NCBI GenBank assembly: GCA_002070375.1
Contig: MWDD01000022.1
Span: 1-39,659 of the forward strand
DNA length: 39,659 bases
Reading direction: 5' to 3'
Source: a bacterium ADurb.Bin157
GTDB lineage: Bacteria; Muiribacteriota; Ozemobacteria; Ozemobacterales; Ozemobacteraceae
Shown here: positions 6,930 to 15,349 of the stretch, piece after piece
How the letters are laid out: each line of letters starts with the position of its first letter
How positions within the stretch are numbered: the stretch's first letter is position 1
Position numbers and translations under genes: made by a program
The notes under the pieces: generated by a model
Seen by the model: only the letters and a program-made list of their open reading frames with translations
Told to the model about the DNA's origin: nothing
Databases searched by the model: none

Positions 6930-7044
6930 TTTCTAAATGTTGGCAGCTTACACGTAATTGTTTTACCAGACAATGGTTGATTTTTAATTGTTTTATTGAC
7001 AAATGCCCTGTTTTTTAACTATATTACCAGCAGAATAACAGTTT
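6892..7044. repeat. Pair of 21-bp imperfect direct repeats
   Basis: The copies lie at 6892-6912 and 7024-7044. They share TTACCAGC, GAATAA and AGTTT and differ at two positions. The second copy overlaps the -10 region of the Fic promoter, so it could be an operator or a recombination scar. Confidence 0.4.
6996..7025 (+). promoter_or_regulatory. Promoter of the Fic gene
   Basis: TTGACA (6996-7001), an 18-nt spacer and TATATT (7020-7025), 33 nt upstream of the chosen start. This also shows that the TTG at 6996 is promoter sequence, not a start codon. Confidence 0.75.
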
Positions 7045-7058
7045 TACGAGGAGACCGC

Positions 7059-8570
7059 ATGGATATAAACGTTTTGGAATCTCGCCCGGCAGGCTACGCG
7101 TATCTGCTTGATATGATGGGGCTGACAGGCATGCCCCATTGGCATACCTCGTTTGTGTCCTCATCAGGAACTCACAGATCGAAGGTTCAGGATGGAACAA
7201 TAGAAGACATCTACCCTATAAGGTACTGGCCCGGGGAAAAGGTCGGTGACCATCTTGAATTCGTACTGAAATATGACGGGGTCAATCTGGGCTTACTGGC
7301 TCGAATCTTCGAAAAGGTTTCTCAGGATGAGCTCACTGAGTTTATCAAATCCAAACCTACCGGGAAGTATGCTCGGAGGATCTGGTTCTTCTATGAGTTT
7401 CTGACCGGCAAACAACTGCCTGTCGATGACCTGACTTCCGGCAATTATGTCGATGCATTGGAAGCCAAAGATTATTACACCGTTCAGAACGGAGAGAAAT
7501 CTTCACGTCACCGCATTGTAAACAACCTTCTTGGCCCCAAATCGTTTTGCCCAGTCGTAAGAAGGACTGAAAAACTTGCCAAGCTGGATTCAGCCGACCT
7601 GCGCAAAAGGTGTGAGGATATTGTCACCGCATATCCACCGGAACTGCTTCGCCGGGCACTGAGCTGCCTCTACAACAAGGAAACGAAGTCATCTTTTGAA
7701 ATTGAGCACATAAAGCCCAATGGTTCCCGTACTGAAAAATTCATCACATCGCTGGAGCTTGCAGAAAAGGAAGACTTCTGTGAAAAGGAAAGGCTGATAG
7801 AGCTTCAGAACCGAATCGTCGATCCGCGTTTCAAAGACAGTGATTATCGGGTGAGCCAGAATTATGTCGGCCAGACGGTTGCCTATCAAAAGGAGATCAT
7901 ACATTTCATTTGTCCAAAACCTGATGATCTGCAAAGCCTCATGGAGGGATTGATTGACTCCCATAAGCGGATGAAAGCGGGAAATGTCTCTCCGGTGATT
8001 CACGCAGCGACTATCGCCTATGGTTTTGTGTTCCTGCATCCATTTGAGGATGGAAACGGACGAATGCATCGGTTTCTGATACACAACATCCTTTCGCTGC
8101 ATGAGCTGGTGCCACGCGGACTCATGTTTCCGGTTTCAGCTGTCATGCTCAAAAATCCGGCGGACTATGATGCATCGCTGGAAGCTTTCTCCAGACCCTT
8201 GTTGCAACTCATCGATTATCGGCTGGATGAAATGGGGCAAATGACCGTCGAGAACGATACAGCATGCTGGTATCAGTATATGGACATGACCGCTCAGTCA
8301 GAAGCCTTGTACGAGTTTGTAACCAAAACGATCGAAGAAGAACTCGTGGAAGAGCTCAGCTTTCTGGCCAACTACGACAATACCAAGAAGGCGATACAGG
8401 ACATCATTGATATGCCTGACCGCCTGATCGACTTATTCATCCAGTTGTGTCTGCAGAACAACGGCAGCCTTTCTGCAAGGAAAAGATCCGCTCACTTTGA
8501 CTTCCTGACCGACGAAGAATTATCGGCTATAGAGCAGGCAGTGAAAGACGGCTATAACCGACACGATTAA
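7059..8570 (+). CDS. Fic family protein
   Basis: The protein has 503 residues from ATG 7059, which is preceded by GAGGAG. The Fic core motif is HPFEDGNGRMHR at about residues 327-338, matching HxFx(D/E)GNGRxxR with the catalytic His. Fic enzymes transfer AMP or other phosphate-linked groups to target proteins. KSSFEIE at about 210-216 lies where class II Fic proteins carry the inhibitory helix motif (S/T)xxxE, but it deviates, so autoinhibition is uncertain. The C-terminal 120 residues are helical, possibly a DNA- or target-binding domain. Base composition is clearly more GC-rich than the adjoining core genes. Together with the remnants on both sides, this suggests acquisition by transfer. 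No dedicated antitoxin gene is adjacent. Confidence 0.88.
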   Translation: MDINVLESRPAGYAYLLDMMGLTGMPHWHTSFVSSSGTHRSKVQDGTIEDIYPIRYWPGEKVGDHLEFVLKYDGVNLGLLARIFEKVSQDELTEFIKSKPTGKYARRIWFFYEFLTGKQLPVDDLTSGNYVDALEAKDYYTVQNGEKSSRHRIVNNLLGPKSFCPVVRRTEKLAKLDSADLRKRCEDIVTAYPPELLRRALSCLYNKETKSSFEIEHIKPNGSRTEKFITSLELAEKEDFCEKERLIELQNRIVDPRFKDSDYRVSQNYVGQTVAYQKEIIHFICPKPDDLQSLMEGLIDSHKRMKAGNVSPVIHAATIAYGFVFLHPFEDGNGRMHRFLIHNILSLHELVPRGLMFPVSAVMLKNPADYDASLEAFSRPLLQLIDYRLDEMGQMTVENDTACWYQYMDMTAQSEALYEFVTKTIEEELVEELSFLANYDNTKKAIQDIIDMPDRLIDLFIQLCLQNNGSLSARKRSAHFDFLTDEELSAIEQAVKDGYNRHD

Positions 8571-8692
8571 TCAACCGTCTGTATGGTATAGAGCTTTATT
8601 CCTTACCGTTTCCGGCTGATGAGTACATCGAATCCGGCCTCGCGGCTGGTCTAAAAGTCGTTGGCAAAGCGCTGGGCAAACTGCCTCAATGA
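8571..8692 (+). pseudogene. Gene fragment, unrecognised
   Basis: One plus-strand frame is open across the Fic stop and ends at TGA 8690-8692. It reads like a genuine C-terminus (PADEYIESGLAAGLKVVGKA, then LGKLPQ). It has no start or ribosome binding site and no recognisable family. It looks like the tail of a gene whose front was lost. Confidence 0.3.
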
Positions 8693-8767
8693 ATCCGAAT
8701 CGAAGCGCAGAGCGAAATCTCGAACCACACGCTTCGACCGAAACCATTTGAATACAAGGGGAAAAAG

Positions 8768-9127
8768 TGGAGGCGGCGGGAATCGAACCCGCGTCCGAAA
8801 AGGCTCACAGACACCGTCTACCATTATATCCTGCGTTTATTTGTTTAAGATTTTCGTAACCCACAGGCGGGTCTCTACTCATCCGATTCAGCTAGTTGAT
8901 CTCGACTTATTTACCCTAGTGACCAAGTATAAGTCCAGCCGGTTTTGTCGTCGGTTCTTCCGGAGCTTACCGGCAGAATCAGCCGGAGAACCGTCACAGC
9001 GCGATTAGGCTGCGATTGCCAGATTTTCGTTGGCAGTTAATTGTTGATCGATTTTTTGCGCGGCCCTTCGATCAACCGCGAATGGCAGGTGGCAGCTCAC
9101 GCTCCCCGTCGAAACCGGTTCGCCCCC
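8768..9127 (-). ncRNA. ssrA: tmRNA
   Basis: Transfer-messenger RNA rescues stalled ribosomes. The 5' end GGGGGCG (9127-9121) pairs with CGCCTCC near the 3' end to form the acceptor stem. CGGTTTCGACGGGG follows the 5' end, as in other tmRNAs. The T-arm is GGGTTCGATTCCCG near the 3' end, and the discriminator A is at 8768. CCA is not encoded. The tag frame (9034-9005) begins at resume codon GCC and reads ANENLAIAA followed by TAA, a typical degron with a hydrophobic AA end. Its length of about 360 nt is normal for one-piece tmRNA. Several plus-strand frames across this stretch are shadows. Confidence 0.96.
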
Positions 9128-9164
9128 GATTTCGGCAGTTGCTTGTACAACCACTCTATTTATC

Positions 9165-9193
9165 AGTATATATCAAAAATATCGGCAACGCAA
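9165..9193 (-). promoter_or_regulatory. Probable ssrA promoter
   Basis: TTGCGT (9193-9188), a 17-nt spacer and TATACT (9170-9165) on the minus strand would start about 30 nt before mature tmRNA. It partly overlaps the last residues of the small membrane protein gene. Confidence 0.55.
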
Positions 9194-9194
9194 C

Positions 9195-9335
9195 TTATAA
9201 ACCAAAAACAAACTTGGCAATTAACATTCCGGCCAAACAAACTACAAAAAATATTGCTTTGCGCTTTATATCCGATGTGCGCGCTAAATGAAGTTCTTCT
9301 TGTGTCGGAGCAGGTCGTTCGAAGTCTGATGACAT
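9195..9335 (-). CDS. Small single-pass membrane protein, 46 residues
   Basis: ATG 9335 is preceded by GGGAG about 10 nt upstream. The frame encodes a polar N-terminus (MSSDFERPAPTQEELHLART), a short basic stretch (DIKRK) and one hydrophobic segment (AIFFVVCLAGMLIAKFVFGL) up to the stop. It is a plausible N-in, C-tail membrane protein. It is too short to assign to a family. It lies directly upstream of ssrA in the same direction, and its last codons overlap the ssrA -35 box. Confidence 0.55.
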   Translation of the reverse strand: MSSDFERPAPTQEELHLARTSDIKRKAIFFVVCLAGMLIAKFVFGL

Positions 9336-9395
9336 AGTTATTTGTCTCCCATATTTTATTGTCTTTTTTACACGGGAACAAATTAACCTAAAACT

Positions 9396-9421
9396 AAAAA
9401 CCGTCCCGCATAAGCGGACGG
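9396..9421 (-). terminator. Intrinsic terminator of the candidate small RNA
   Basis: The minus strand reads CCGTCCGC, TTAT, GCGGGACGG (one bulged G), then TTTTT. Confidence 0.7.
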
Positions 9422-9487
9422 CGGCCCGACCATCCAGTTTCTTCGGACAAATAAATCCGAACCCATTGCGAAGATACTAACACACAC
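9396..9487 (-). ncRNA. Candidate structured small RNA
   Basis: On the minus strand a promoter-like pair, TTGGAT (9522-9517) and CAATAT (9499-9494) with a 17-nt spacer, precedes about 90 nt with two hairpins. The first is TTCGGA/TCCGAA (9442-9461). The second is CCGTCC-GC/GC-GGGACGG (9401-9421), ending in five T residues (9396-9400), an intrinsic terminator. There is no coding frame and no gene upstream that this terminator could serve. I could not match it to SRP RNA, 6S RNA, RNase P or a known riboswitch. Confidence 0.45.
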
Positions 9488-9537
9488 ACAAAGATATTGT
9501 AAATATTTAAAATTTTATCCAAACTTGCTATTCTATT

Positions 9538-9546
9538 TGCTATAAT
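9538..9546 (+). promoter_or_regulatory. Extended -10 promoter for the phosphatase pair
   Basis: TGC-TATAAT is an extended -10 element with no clear -35 box. It lies 39 nt before the first phosphatase start. The leader contains GAGGAA, but about 28 nt from the ATG, so the ribosome binding site is weak. Confidence 0.5.
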
Positions 9547-9585
9547 ATCAATCTGAGGAAATTAGAAAGTTATAAATAATTCTGT

Positions 9586-12546
9586 ATGTTTTTTAAAAAG
9601 TTATTCTGGCAGATAGGAGCAATATTTTGCTTTGCGGTTATACCGGCCGTTCTGCTAAATGAAGTATTGTCTGAAATACTCTTTGTTAGGCATGAAAACG
9701 AAGTTGAAGAAGTTTTCAACGAGATGGATAAAAACCTCAGCCTAATGACTAAATATTCTGATAATCCACACTATTTTCACCTATTACTTAAAAACATATT
9801 CGAAAAAACTACCAAAAGCCAAAAGACTTTCGAGACACTCGAAATCGAAATAAATGAACTTAAAAAAAACATCCCCAACGAAATAAAAATCGTTACCTGG
9901 GATAAAAACGGCCAAATAGTCGAAAAACTCACAGATCTCAAAAAATACAGATATTTTCTTGCAAAACTTCACAAATACCTTACAACAATCGTCCGGATTT
10001 TTAAAAAAGACGGATTAGAATCAAACACCGCAATAGATTTTATCGAAAAAGACATCAAAACCTTCAGACCCCTTATCGGGAAATTTATACAGGCTAAAGA
10101 TTTTAAGTTGCCATTTATGCCCGAAGAACACGGGAAATGCATTATCGCAGACAGCAAAAACGATTTCCAACTGGTTTGGTTTAATTCGAACGAAGAACTT
10201 ACAATGCTCTGTTTCATCAAACCGATTGAAGGACAAACCCCGGGAATAGACCGAATCATAAAAATTTTAAACCAAAACAATGATAAAATCGAAAACGGAA
10301 TTATAGACATAAATGAAATTAAATCCGTCTCTATTAAAAATTCAAGCAGCAAAACAAAAGACATGCTTCTTGAACTTACTAAATACGAAAATTCGGCATT
10401 CAGCCACAGAACCACAAAAGACAGACTAATGGCGTTTAAACTGCTCACCCCAAACCTCAGAGGATATTGCATAATGAACAAAGAAAATATGCAAACCGGA
10501 TATCCCATTCAAAGAAAAAATGAGCTTTTAACAAAGATCGCTGCCATCATATTTCTTTTTTTGTTCTTGCATTATTGCTATAAAAAAGTCAACGGCAATA
10601 ATTTTGTGTCAATTAAAACACAAACAGCCCTTTTGTTCCTTTACGCCAACGGACTGCCTTTGTTGATTTTGTGCACAATCGGCTACGAGCACGTTCAGCA
10701 ATACGAAAAAGCAATTCTGAGAGAAACACACAAAAACAATGAAAAAATGCTGAGAGAAATAGATTCGGGACTCGCACATCACAAAAATAAACTTTCCAAA
10801 AAAACACAGGATGAATTTGAACTGATCTTTAAAAACACAAAACACAGAACCCCAAACGAATCTGACAAAAGCGAACTAAAAAGACTTCTAAACGTGCTTA
10901 ATGCGGAAGAAATCAATGTGTACAACAAAAGTGGAAACAGCATAATATCTTGCAAAGCTAACGATAAAATTATCAGCCCCCACGAACCTATGCGTTTTTT
11001 CACACTTTCCACACTGAAACTCGCAAACTTAGACGAAAATTCCGCTGAACAGTTAAAAAACGATGAAACAATCGGCAAATTAAAAAGAAATACGCTCTGG
11101 AAAGAAGTTGTTAACTTAGACAGATTTAACAGCTCAATGCTACAACATGCAACAAACTTGGTAGGTAAATTAGGCGTATTTAACTTCGGCACCGAAAAAC
11201 TGCTATGTATGGCATACATTCTCGGAGATAAAGATAACAGAAAATTCAATTCTGTTTTGTTCTTGCTTTGGAGTATGGAAAAGTACCAAAAGGGATACAT
11301 AGAGTCCCAAATTGACAAAAGAAACTCTCAACCCGGCAATCTCAGATTTATGGCAATGACAGCCAAAGAAAAAAGCCTCATAGGAGACAAAGGGAACAAC
11401 TACAACAAAGTTATTTCCATATTGAGTAAATCTTTAAACACACAAACCACACATGTAAACAACATTGAATTGAATGGCGAAAGAAACATTCTGACAGCTA
11501 TACCGGGCTCACAAAACGACCAAATTACACTTTGCGCAACTTTGCCCGCCAAAATAATTGAAGCTAAGATTTATGATTTGAAATTTCAAATGGGTATGTT
11601 GGCGTTGCTTAATTTTATAATAGTAACCGCTGTAATAACGACTTTAAACAGACAATTTATTTCTCCGGTGCACGAGCTGTCATGTGCCGTTAACGAAATC
11701 AACTCACAAAACTACGAATTCAAAACAAATATTGCAAACAACGATGAATTCGGAGAACTCGGAAAGGTTTTTAATCAAACATCAGAAGGCCTAAGCGAGC
11801 TTGCGGTAGGCAAAATCGTTCAACAAGCGCTGCTTCCCGAAAGCAGACACAAGCGAAACAATATCGAAATATTCGGAAAAACCGTAACAATGACTAAATT
11901 AGGCGGCGACTACTTCGACCATTTTCCGATTTCAGACTCTTTTACCGGCGTTTTAATGGGCGATGTGGCAGGGCACGGAATACCGGCCGCCATAATTATG
12001 GCCATAGCAAAAGCCACAATTATACTAAACAAAAATAAAGCCAAAAACCCCGCCGAAATACTTTTGTCTCTGCACAACACTCTTTACACACTAAAGAAAA
12101 GCAACCTGAAAAGAATGCTCACCTGCCAATTTATTACCATAAACGATATTACCGGAGAGTGCACCATTTCGAACTCCGGTCACTGTTACCCCGTAATAGT
12201 AAGTGATAAAGGCAAAAACGCTCATTTCAAAGAGGTAATAGGAACACCGCTGGGAATAACAAAAAAACTAAAATGCAATAACTACGATTTCGTACTTAAA
12301 CCAAAAGACACTCTGTTGCTTTACACTGACTGCCTAATTGAAGCGGTAAATGCAAAGAACGAAGCTTTTGGCCCTAAAAGACTTCTAAAAAGCCTTGAAG
12401 AATTATGGAACGAAGATTTAGAGATTTACTACCAAAACATATTCAACAATAACAGGGCTTGGAGCAAAGGGGTAGACGACGACACAACAATTTTGCTCAT
12501 TAGATTTGATCCCAATCAAACCGGTGAGGAGCAAAACAATGTTTAA
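9586..12546 (+). CDS. Membrane SpoIIE-family PP2C serine phosphatase, catalytically complete
   Basis: This 986-residue protein has four predicted membrane segments: about 8-28, 315-332, 345-366 (including LLFLYANGLPL) and 668-690. They leave two large extracytoplasmic regions of about 285 and 300 residues. A HAMP linker (about 690-745, ISPVHEL.. to DEFGELGKVF) and a cytoplasmic SpoIIE/RsbU-type PP2C domain follow. Metal-binding aspartates are present: GGDYFDHF (D775), MGDVAGHG (D793), LYTDC (D915) and DDDTT (964-966). Such enzymes dephosphorylate anti-anti-sigma or similar partners in response to an external signal. No partner kinase or STAS protein is encoded here. A stop at 9577 fixes the start. 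It overlaps the next gene by 8 nt. Confidence 0.88.
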   Translation: MFFKKLFWQIGAIFCFAVIPAVLLNEVLSEILFVRHENEVEEVFNEMDKNLSLMTKYSDNPHYFHLLLKNIFEKTTKSQKTFETLEIEINELKKNIPNEIKIVTWDKNGQIVEKLTDLKKYRYFLAKLHKYLTTIVRIFKKDGLESNTAIDFIEKDIKTFRPLIGKFIQAKDFKLPFMPEEHGKCIIADSKNDFQLVWFNSNEELTMLCFIKPIEGQTPGIDRIIKILNQNNDKIENGIIDINEIKSVSIKNSSSKTKDMLLELTKYENSAFSHRTTKDRLMAFKLLTPNLRGYCIMNKENMQTGYPIQRKNELLTKIAAIIFLFLFLHYCYKKVNGNNFVSIKTQTALLFLYANGLPLLILCTIGYEHVQQYEKAILRETHKNNEKMLREIDSGLAHHKNKLSKKTQDEFELIFKNTKHRTPNESDKSELKRLLNVLNAEEINVYNKSGNSIISCKANDKIISPHEPMRFFTLSTLKLANLDENSAEQLKNDETIGKLKRNTLWKEVVNLDRFNSSMLQHATNLVGKLGVFNFGTEKLLCMAYILGDKDNRKFNSVLFLLWSMEKYQKGYIESQIDKRNSQPGNLRFMAMTAKEKSLIGDKGNNYNKVISILSKSLNTQTTHVNNIELNGERNILTAIPGSQNDQITLCATLPAKIIEAKIYDLKFQMGMLALLNFIIVTAVITTLNRQFISPVHELSCAVNEINSQNYEFKTNIANNDEFGELGKVFNQTSEGLSELAVGKIVQQALLPESRHKRNNIEIFGKTVTMTKLGGDYFDHFPISDSFTGVLMGDVAGHGIPAAIIMAIAKATIILNKNKAKNPAEILLSLHNTLYTLKKSNLKRMLTCQFITINDITGECTISNSGHCYPVIVSDKGKNAHFKEVIGTPLGITKKLKCNNYDFVLKPKDTLLLYTDCLIEAVNAKNEAFGPKRLLKSLEELWNEDLEIYYQNIFNNNRAWSKGVDDDTTILLIRFDPNQTGEEQNNV

Positions 12547-15346
12547 AAACTCATCAAAAACATTGTGGGCCGCCTTTCACATTATTCTTTTCGCGATAGT
12601 TCCCATATCTGTTTTGATTATCGGGTTGAAATACATCAAAGAACAAAAAGAGAAAAGTCTTTTGGAAACAGCCGAATTCAAAGTCGAAACTGAGTATAAA
12701 GCACTTGAGTTTTATTTGAACGATGAAAGCTTTTTTCACGGTTATTTCAATAACATTTTCACTAAAACAATCAAAAGCAATGATCCAAAAAAGCTTTTAG
12801 AGCAGGCAAACGACCTGTTGTATGACTCTTTTGAATACATATTATGGAACACAAACAACAGAGTTCTGGCATCTTCAATTGATCCAAATGAATTTAAAGG
12901 CAACTGGAGCTTTTTTTGGAACGAAACATTTCATAAATGCGTTAATTTGAAGCCCGAAAAAAGAGTATACACGACAGAAGAAACTTTAAATTACAGAAAA
13001 CTTTTTGGCCCGCAAATAGTGCTTGACCATGTTTATATAAACGGAAACCGAAATTCTTCAATACTCAGATGCGACACTAGAAACGAGAGACCCTATGTTT
13101 GGCTTAACTCAACCAAAAATATGTCTCACAAAATCGCTGTATTCATCGAACCTGAAAATCTGGAAAAACATTACGCTTTAAAGCACTATTTAGAGCATGT
13201 TCAACAGCAAAACCAAGACATCATCTTTAACGCTGTCATAAACGGGCGGGCCGTGTTGAAAAATGTAGCCGAATATTCAGAAAGCAAGGGTATTTTCAAG
13301 GTATTTCAAGACGATGAAGTTCTTGTTTACGCGAGCGTAAAAGAAGAGTTTTTCTCTCAAGAGAAATTTGCCGACAACTATTTATATATAGCTATACCAA
13401 TATTCTTTTTATTTCCATGGATATACCTGTCAATTAAAAAGAAAATCACCCAAAAACCCTTGTTTTTCAGTATTTCAAAAAAGCTTTTATTGCTTTTTTT
13501 ATACGCTAACGGGCTCCCGCTTGCTATGCTGTTTTTTATCGGCTACGAGTATATAATACAAAAAGAGTTATCTCTTTATGACAACATTCACGCCAAAGGC
13601 ACTCAATATATTCTGAATTTCGACGACAGACTGGAATCAGAATATGCAATGCAAATAAACAATATAAGAAAAGCTCTCAATAATTTTTTCCCAACTCTCA
13701 AAAAGGGCTTAATAAAAGAGAACTACATAAAGTTTCTAGAAGATCTTAACATTAAAGACCACGATTCATCGGGAGTATATTTTATTGCAAGTTCATCGAA
13801 AGATGTAGGAACTTCAAGGTTTCTTAAAATAAATAATGAAGAAATCATATTAAACGAATATGAACCCGGAAGAAAAAAAGATTTAGCAGAAGAATTCGAT
13901 ATACTGGCTTCTGTTTTGAGATTTATACTCGGTATTATAAACGGAACCCCCCAAGATACCAAAACCATAACCGAGCTTGAAATTTTATCGGAATCTTTTT
14001 TACAAAAACCCTTAATAGAGATTGAACATCAATTCATAGCCGCTGACGGAGAGATATTCAGCTTTGGTGTCGGGGACAGAAATATTTCTATTTTCAACAC
14101 ACTTATATCTGTTTTCGACAATAATAAATTCGACTACACTGTAGCTATGAACTGGACTAACTATTACCTCGAGTCAATGTATATAGAGCGCCAAATATTG
14201 CACGCGAACAGAAACATCGAAGGTCTTAAATTTTTTGTGGTACATTCAAACAAGAATGTATTACCGTCGAAAACGCCCGACAAAGAGACACTAAAAAAAG
14301 CAACCGCCACTCTTGACGAAAAACCAAATACGCCGCGACATTTTGTAACTTATAACAACTCTAAGTATCTTCTTATGGGCTTAAAAAGCAGAAAGATGGA
14401 AAACAGACATTTAATTGCCCTTTACCCCGTATCAAAAATACTTGACGAAATAGAAAACGAAAAGAAATATTTATTTTTAGCAAGTATAATATCATTACTG
14501 CTTACAATTATATTGGGTCGCATTTTATCAGAAACTCTCGAATACCCCATAAAGCAACTTACCGAAGGCGCCAAAGCCCTAACCAGACGTGATTTTAAAA
14601 AGCGCCTTCCCAAGCTTGGAAACAACGAATTTGCAGAAATTGCCGAAGTGTTCAACGACACAATGGTCGATTTTGAAGAGTTGCAAGTTGCCGGCGCCAT
14701 CAAAGAACATTTGCTTCCGTCAACAGTTCCTAACACTCTTCTGTATTCTGTTTATGCAGAGATTCATTCACAAAGCGAACTTAACGGTAAATACTATGAT
14801 TATTTCGAAAGCTCAAAAGACAATGTATCGCTAATAGTAGGCAGCGCGGACGAAAACGGTACGGCTGCAGCTTTGATTATGGCGATGGTAAAAGCAGCAA
14901 TCATAAACGAAAAAAATCTATTGGAATTCCCTGCCAAACTTGGTGAGCGAATCGACTATCTGCTTAAACAGATCAAAAAAAGTGCGCGGGTCAACATGTC
15001 TTTACAGTATATAAGCATTGACATCAGCGAACGTAAAGGCAAGTGCCTTAACGCAGGCAAAGCCTTGCCAATACTTGTTAACGGAAAAGCAAGACGCGTA
15101 ATGACAATAGGCAGCCAAGGAAACAAGCTCGGCGAATCAGAACTCAGCAACTATAAAGAAACCAACTTCGAATTTAAAGATAACAGCGCCATAATTATGT
15201 GCACTAACCCGAATTACACCAAATTGTTAGTTGAAAAAGCTGCCGACGCTTATCACAAAGACCCGGCAACCTACACAAACAACTTAATCAAATCTATGGA
15301 TATTAAAGAGAGTTGCGAATGCACCATTCTTGTATTTACGATTTAA
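12539..15346 (+). CDS. Paralogous SpoIIE-like membrane protein, probable pseudophosphatase
   Basis: This 935-residue protein has the same architecture as its upstream neighbour: membrane segments at about 8-33, 281-301, 314-339 (again LLFLYANGLPL) and 644-667, then HAMP and a PP2C-like domain. The catalytic positions are altered. GGDYFDHF is replaced by NGKYYDYF (K751), MGDVAGHG by VGSADENG (S769), LYTDC by MCTNP (N890) and DDDTT by CECT. The fold is kept (LIMAMVKAAI matches IIMAIAKATI), so it is probably a non-catalytic partner or decoy receptor. ATG 12539 follows GGTGAGGAG; an in-frame ATG at 12506 lies inside the upstream gene. The 8-nt overlap suggests translational coupling and perhaps a heteromeric complex. 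It converges on the next gene with 3 nt between stops. Confidence 0.85.
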   Translation: MFKNSSKTLWAAFHIILFAIVPISVLIIGLKYIKEQKEKSLLETAEFKVETEYKALEFYLNDESFFHGYFNNIFTKTIKSNDPKKLLEQANDLLYDSFEYILWNTNNRVLASSIDPNEFKGNWSFFWNETFHKCVNLKPEKRVYTTEETLNYRKLFGPQIVLDHVYINGNRNSSILRCDTRNERPYVWLNSTKNMSHKIAVFIEPENLEKHYALKHYLEHVQQQNQDIIFNAVINGRAVLKNVAEYSESKGIFKVFQDDEVLVYASVKEEFFSQEKFADNYLYIAIPIFFLFPWIYLSIKKKITQKPLFFSISKKLLLLFLYANGLPLAMLFFIGYEYIIQKELSLYDNIHAKGTQYILNFDDRLESEYAMQINNIRKALNNFFPTLKKGLIKENYIKFLEDLNIKDHDSSGVYFIASSSKDVGTSRFLKINNEEIILNEYEPGRKKDLAEEFDILASVLRFILGIINGTPQDTKTITELEILSESFLQKPLIEIEHQFIAADGEIFSFGVGDRNISIFNTLISVFDNNKFDYTVAMNWTNYYLESMYIERQILHANRNIEGLKFFVVHSNKNVLPSKTPDKETLKKATATLDEKPNTPRHFVTYNNSKYLLMGLKSRKMENRHLIALYPVSKILDEIENEKKYLFLASIISLLLTIILGRILSETLEYPIKQLTEGAKALTRRDFKKRLPKLGNNEFAEIAEVFNDTMVDFEELQVAGAIKEHLLPSTVPNTLLYSVYAEIHSQSELNGKYYDYFESSKDNVSLIVGSADENGTAAALIMAMVKAAIINEKNLLEFPAKLGERIDYLLKQIKKSARVNMSLQYISIDISERKGKCLNAGKALPILVNGKARRVMTIGSQGNKLGESELSNYKETNFEFKDNSAIIMCTNPNYTKLLVEKAADAYHKDPATYTNNLIKSMDIKESCECTILVFTI

Positions 15347-15349
15347 TAA

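Noticed and set aside
6731..6980. Other overlapping frames of 60-84 codons on both strands at 6724-6980
   Set aside because: They are alternative frames of a GC-rich segment in which only the 6738-6929 minus frame looks protein-like.
8661..9337. Plus-strand open frames of 90-115 codons across 8661-9337
   Set aside because: They run through tmRNA and its promoter on the opposite strand and have no ribosome binding site or protein-like pattern.
9396..9487. c-di-GMP, FMN or other known riboswitch at the candidate small RNA
   Set aside because: Some short strings look suggestive, but the conserved cores of these aptamers are not present, and the terminator precedes no gene on that strand.
10609..11318. 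Minus-strand frames inside the first phosphatase gene
   Set aside because: They are Phe/Ser-rich complements of a Lys/Asn-rich coding strand with no initiation signals.
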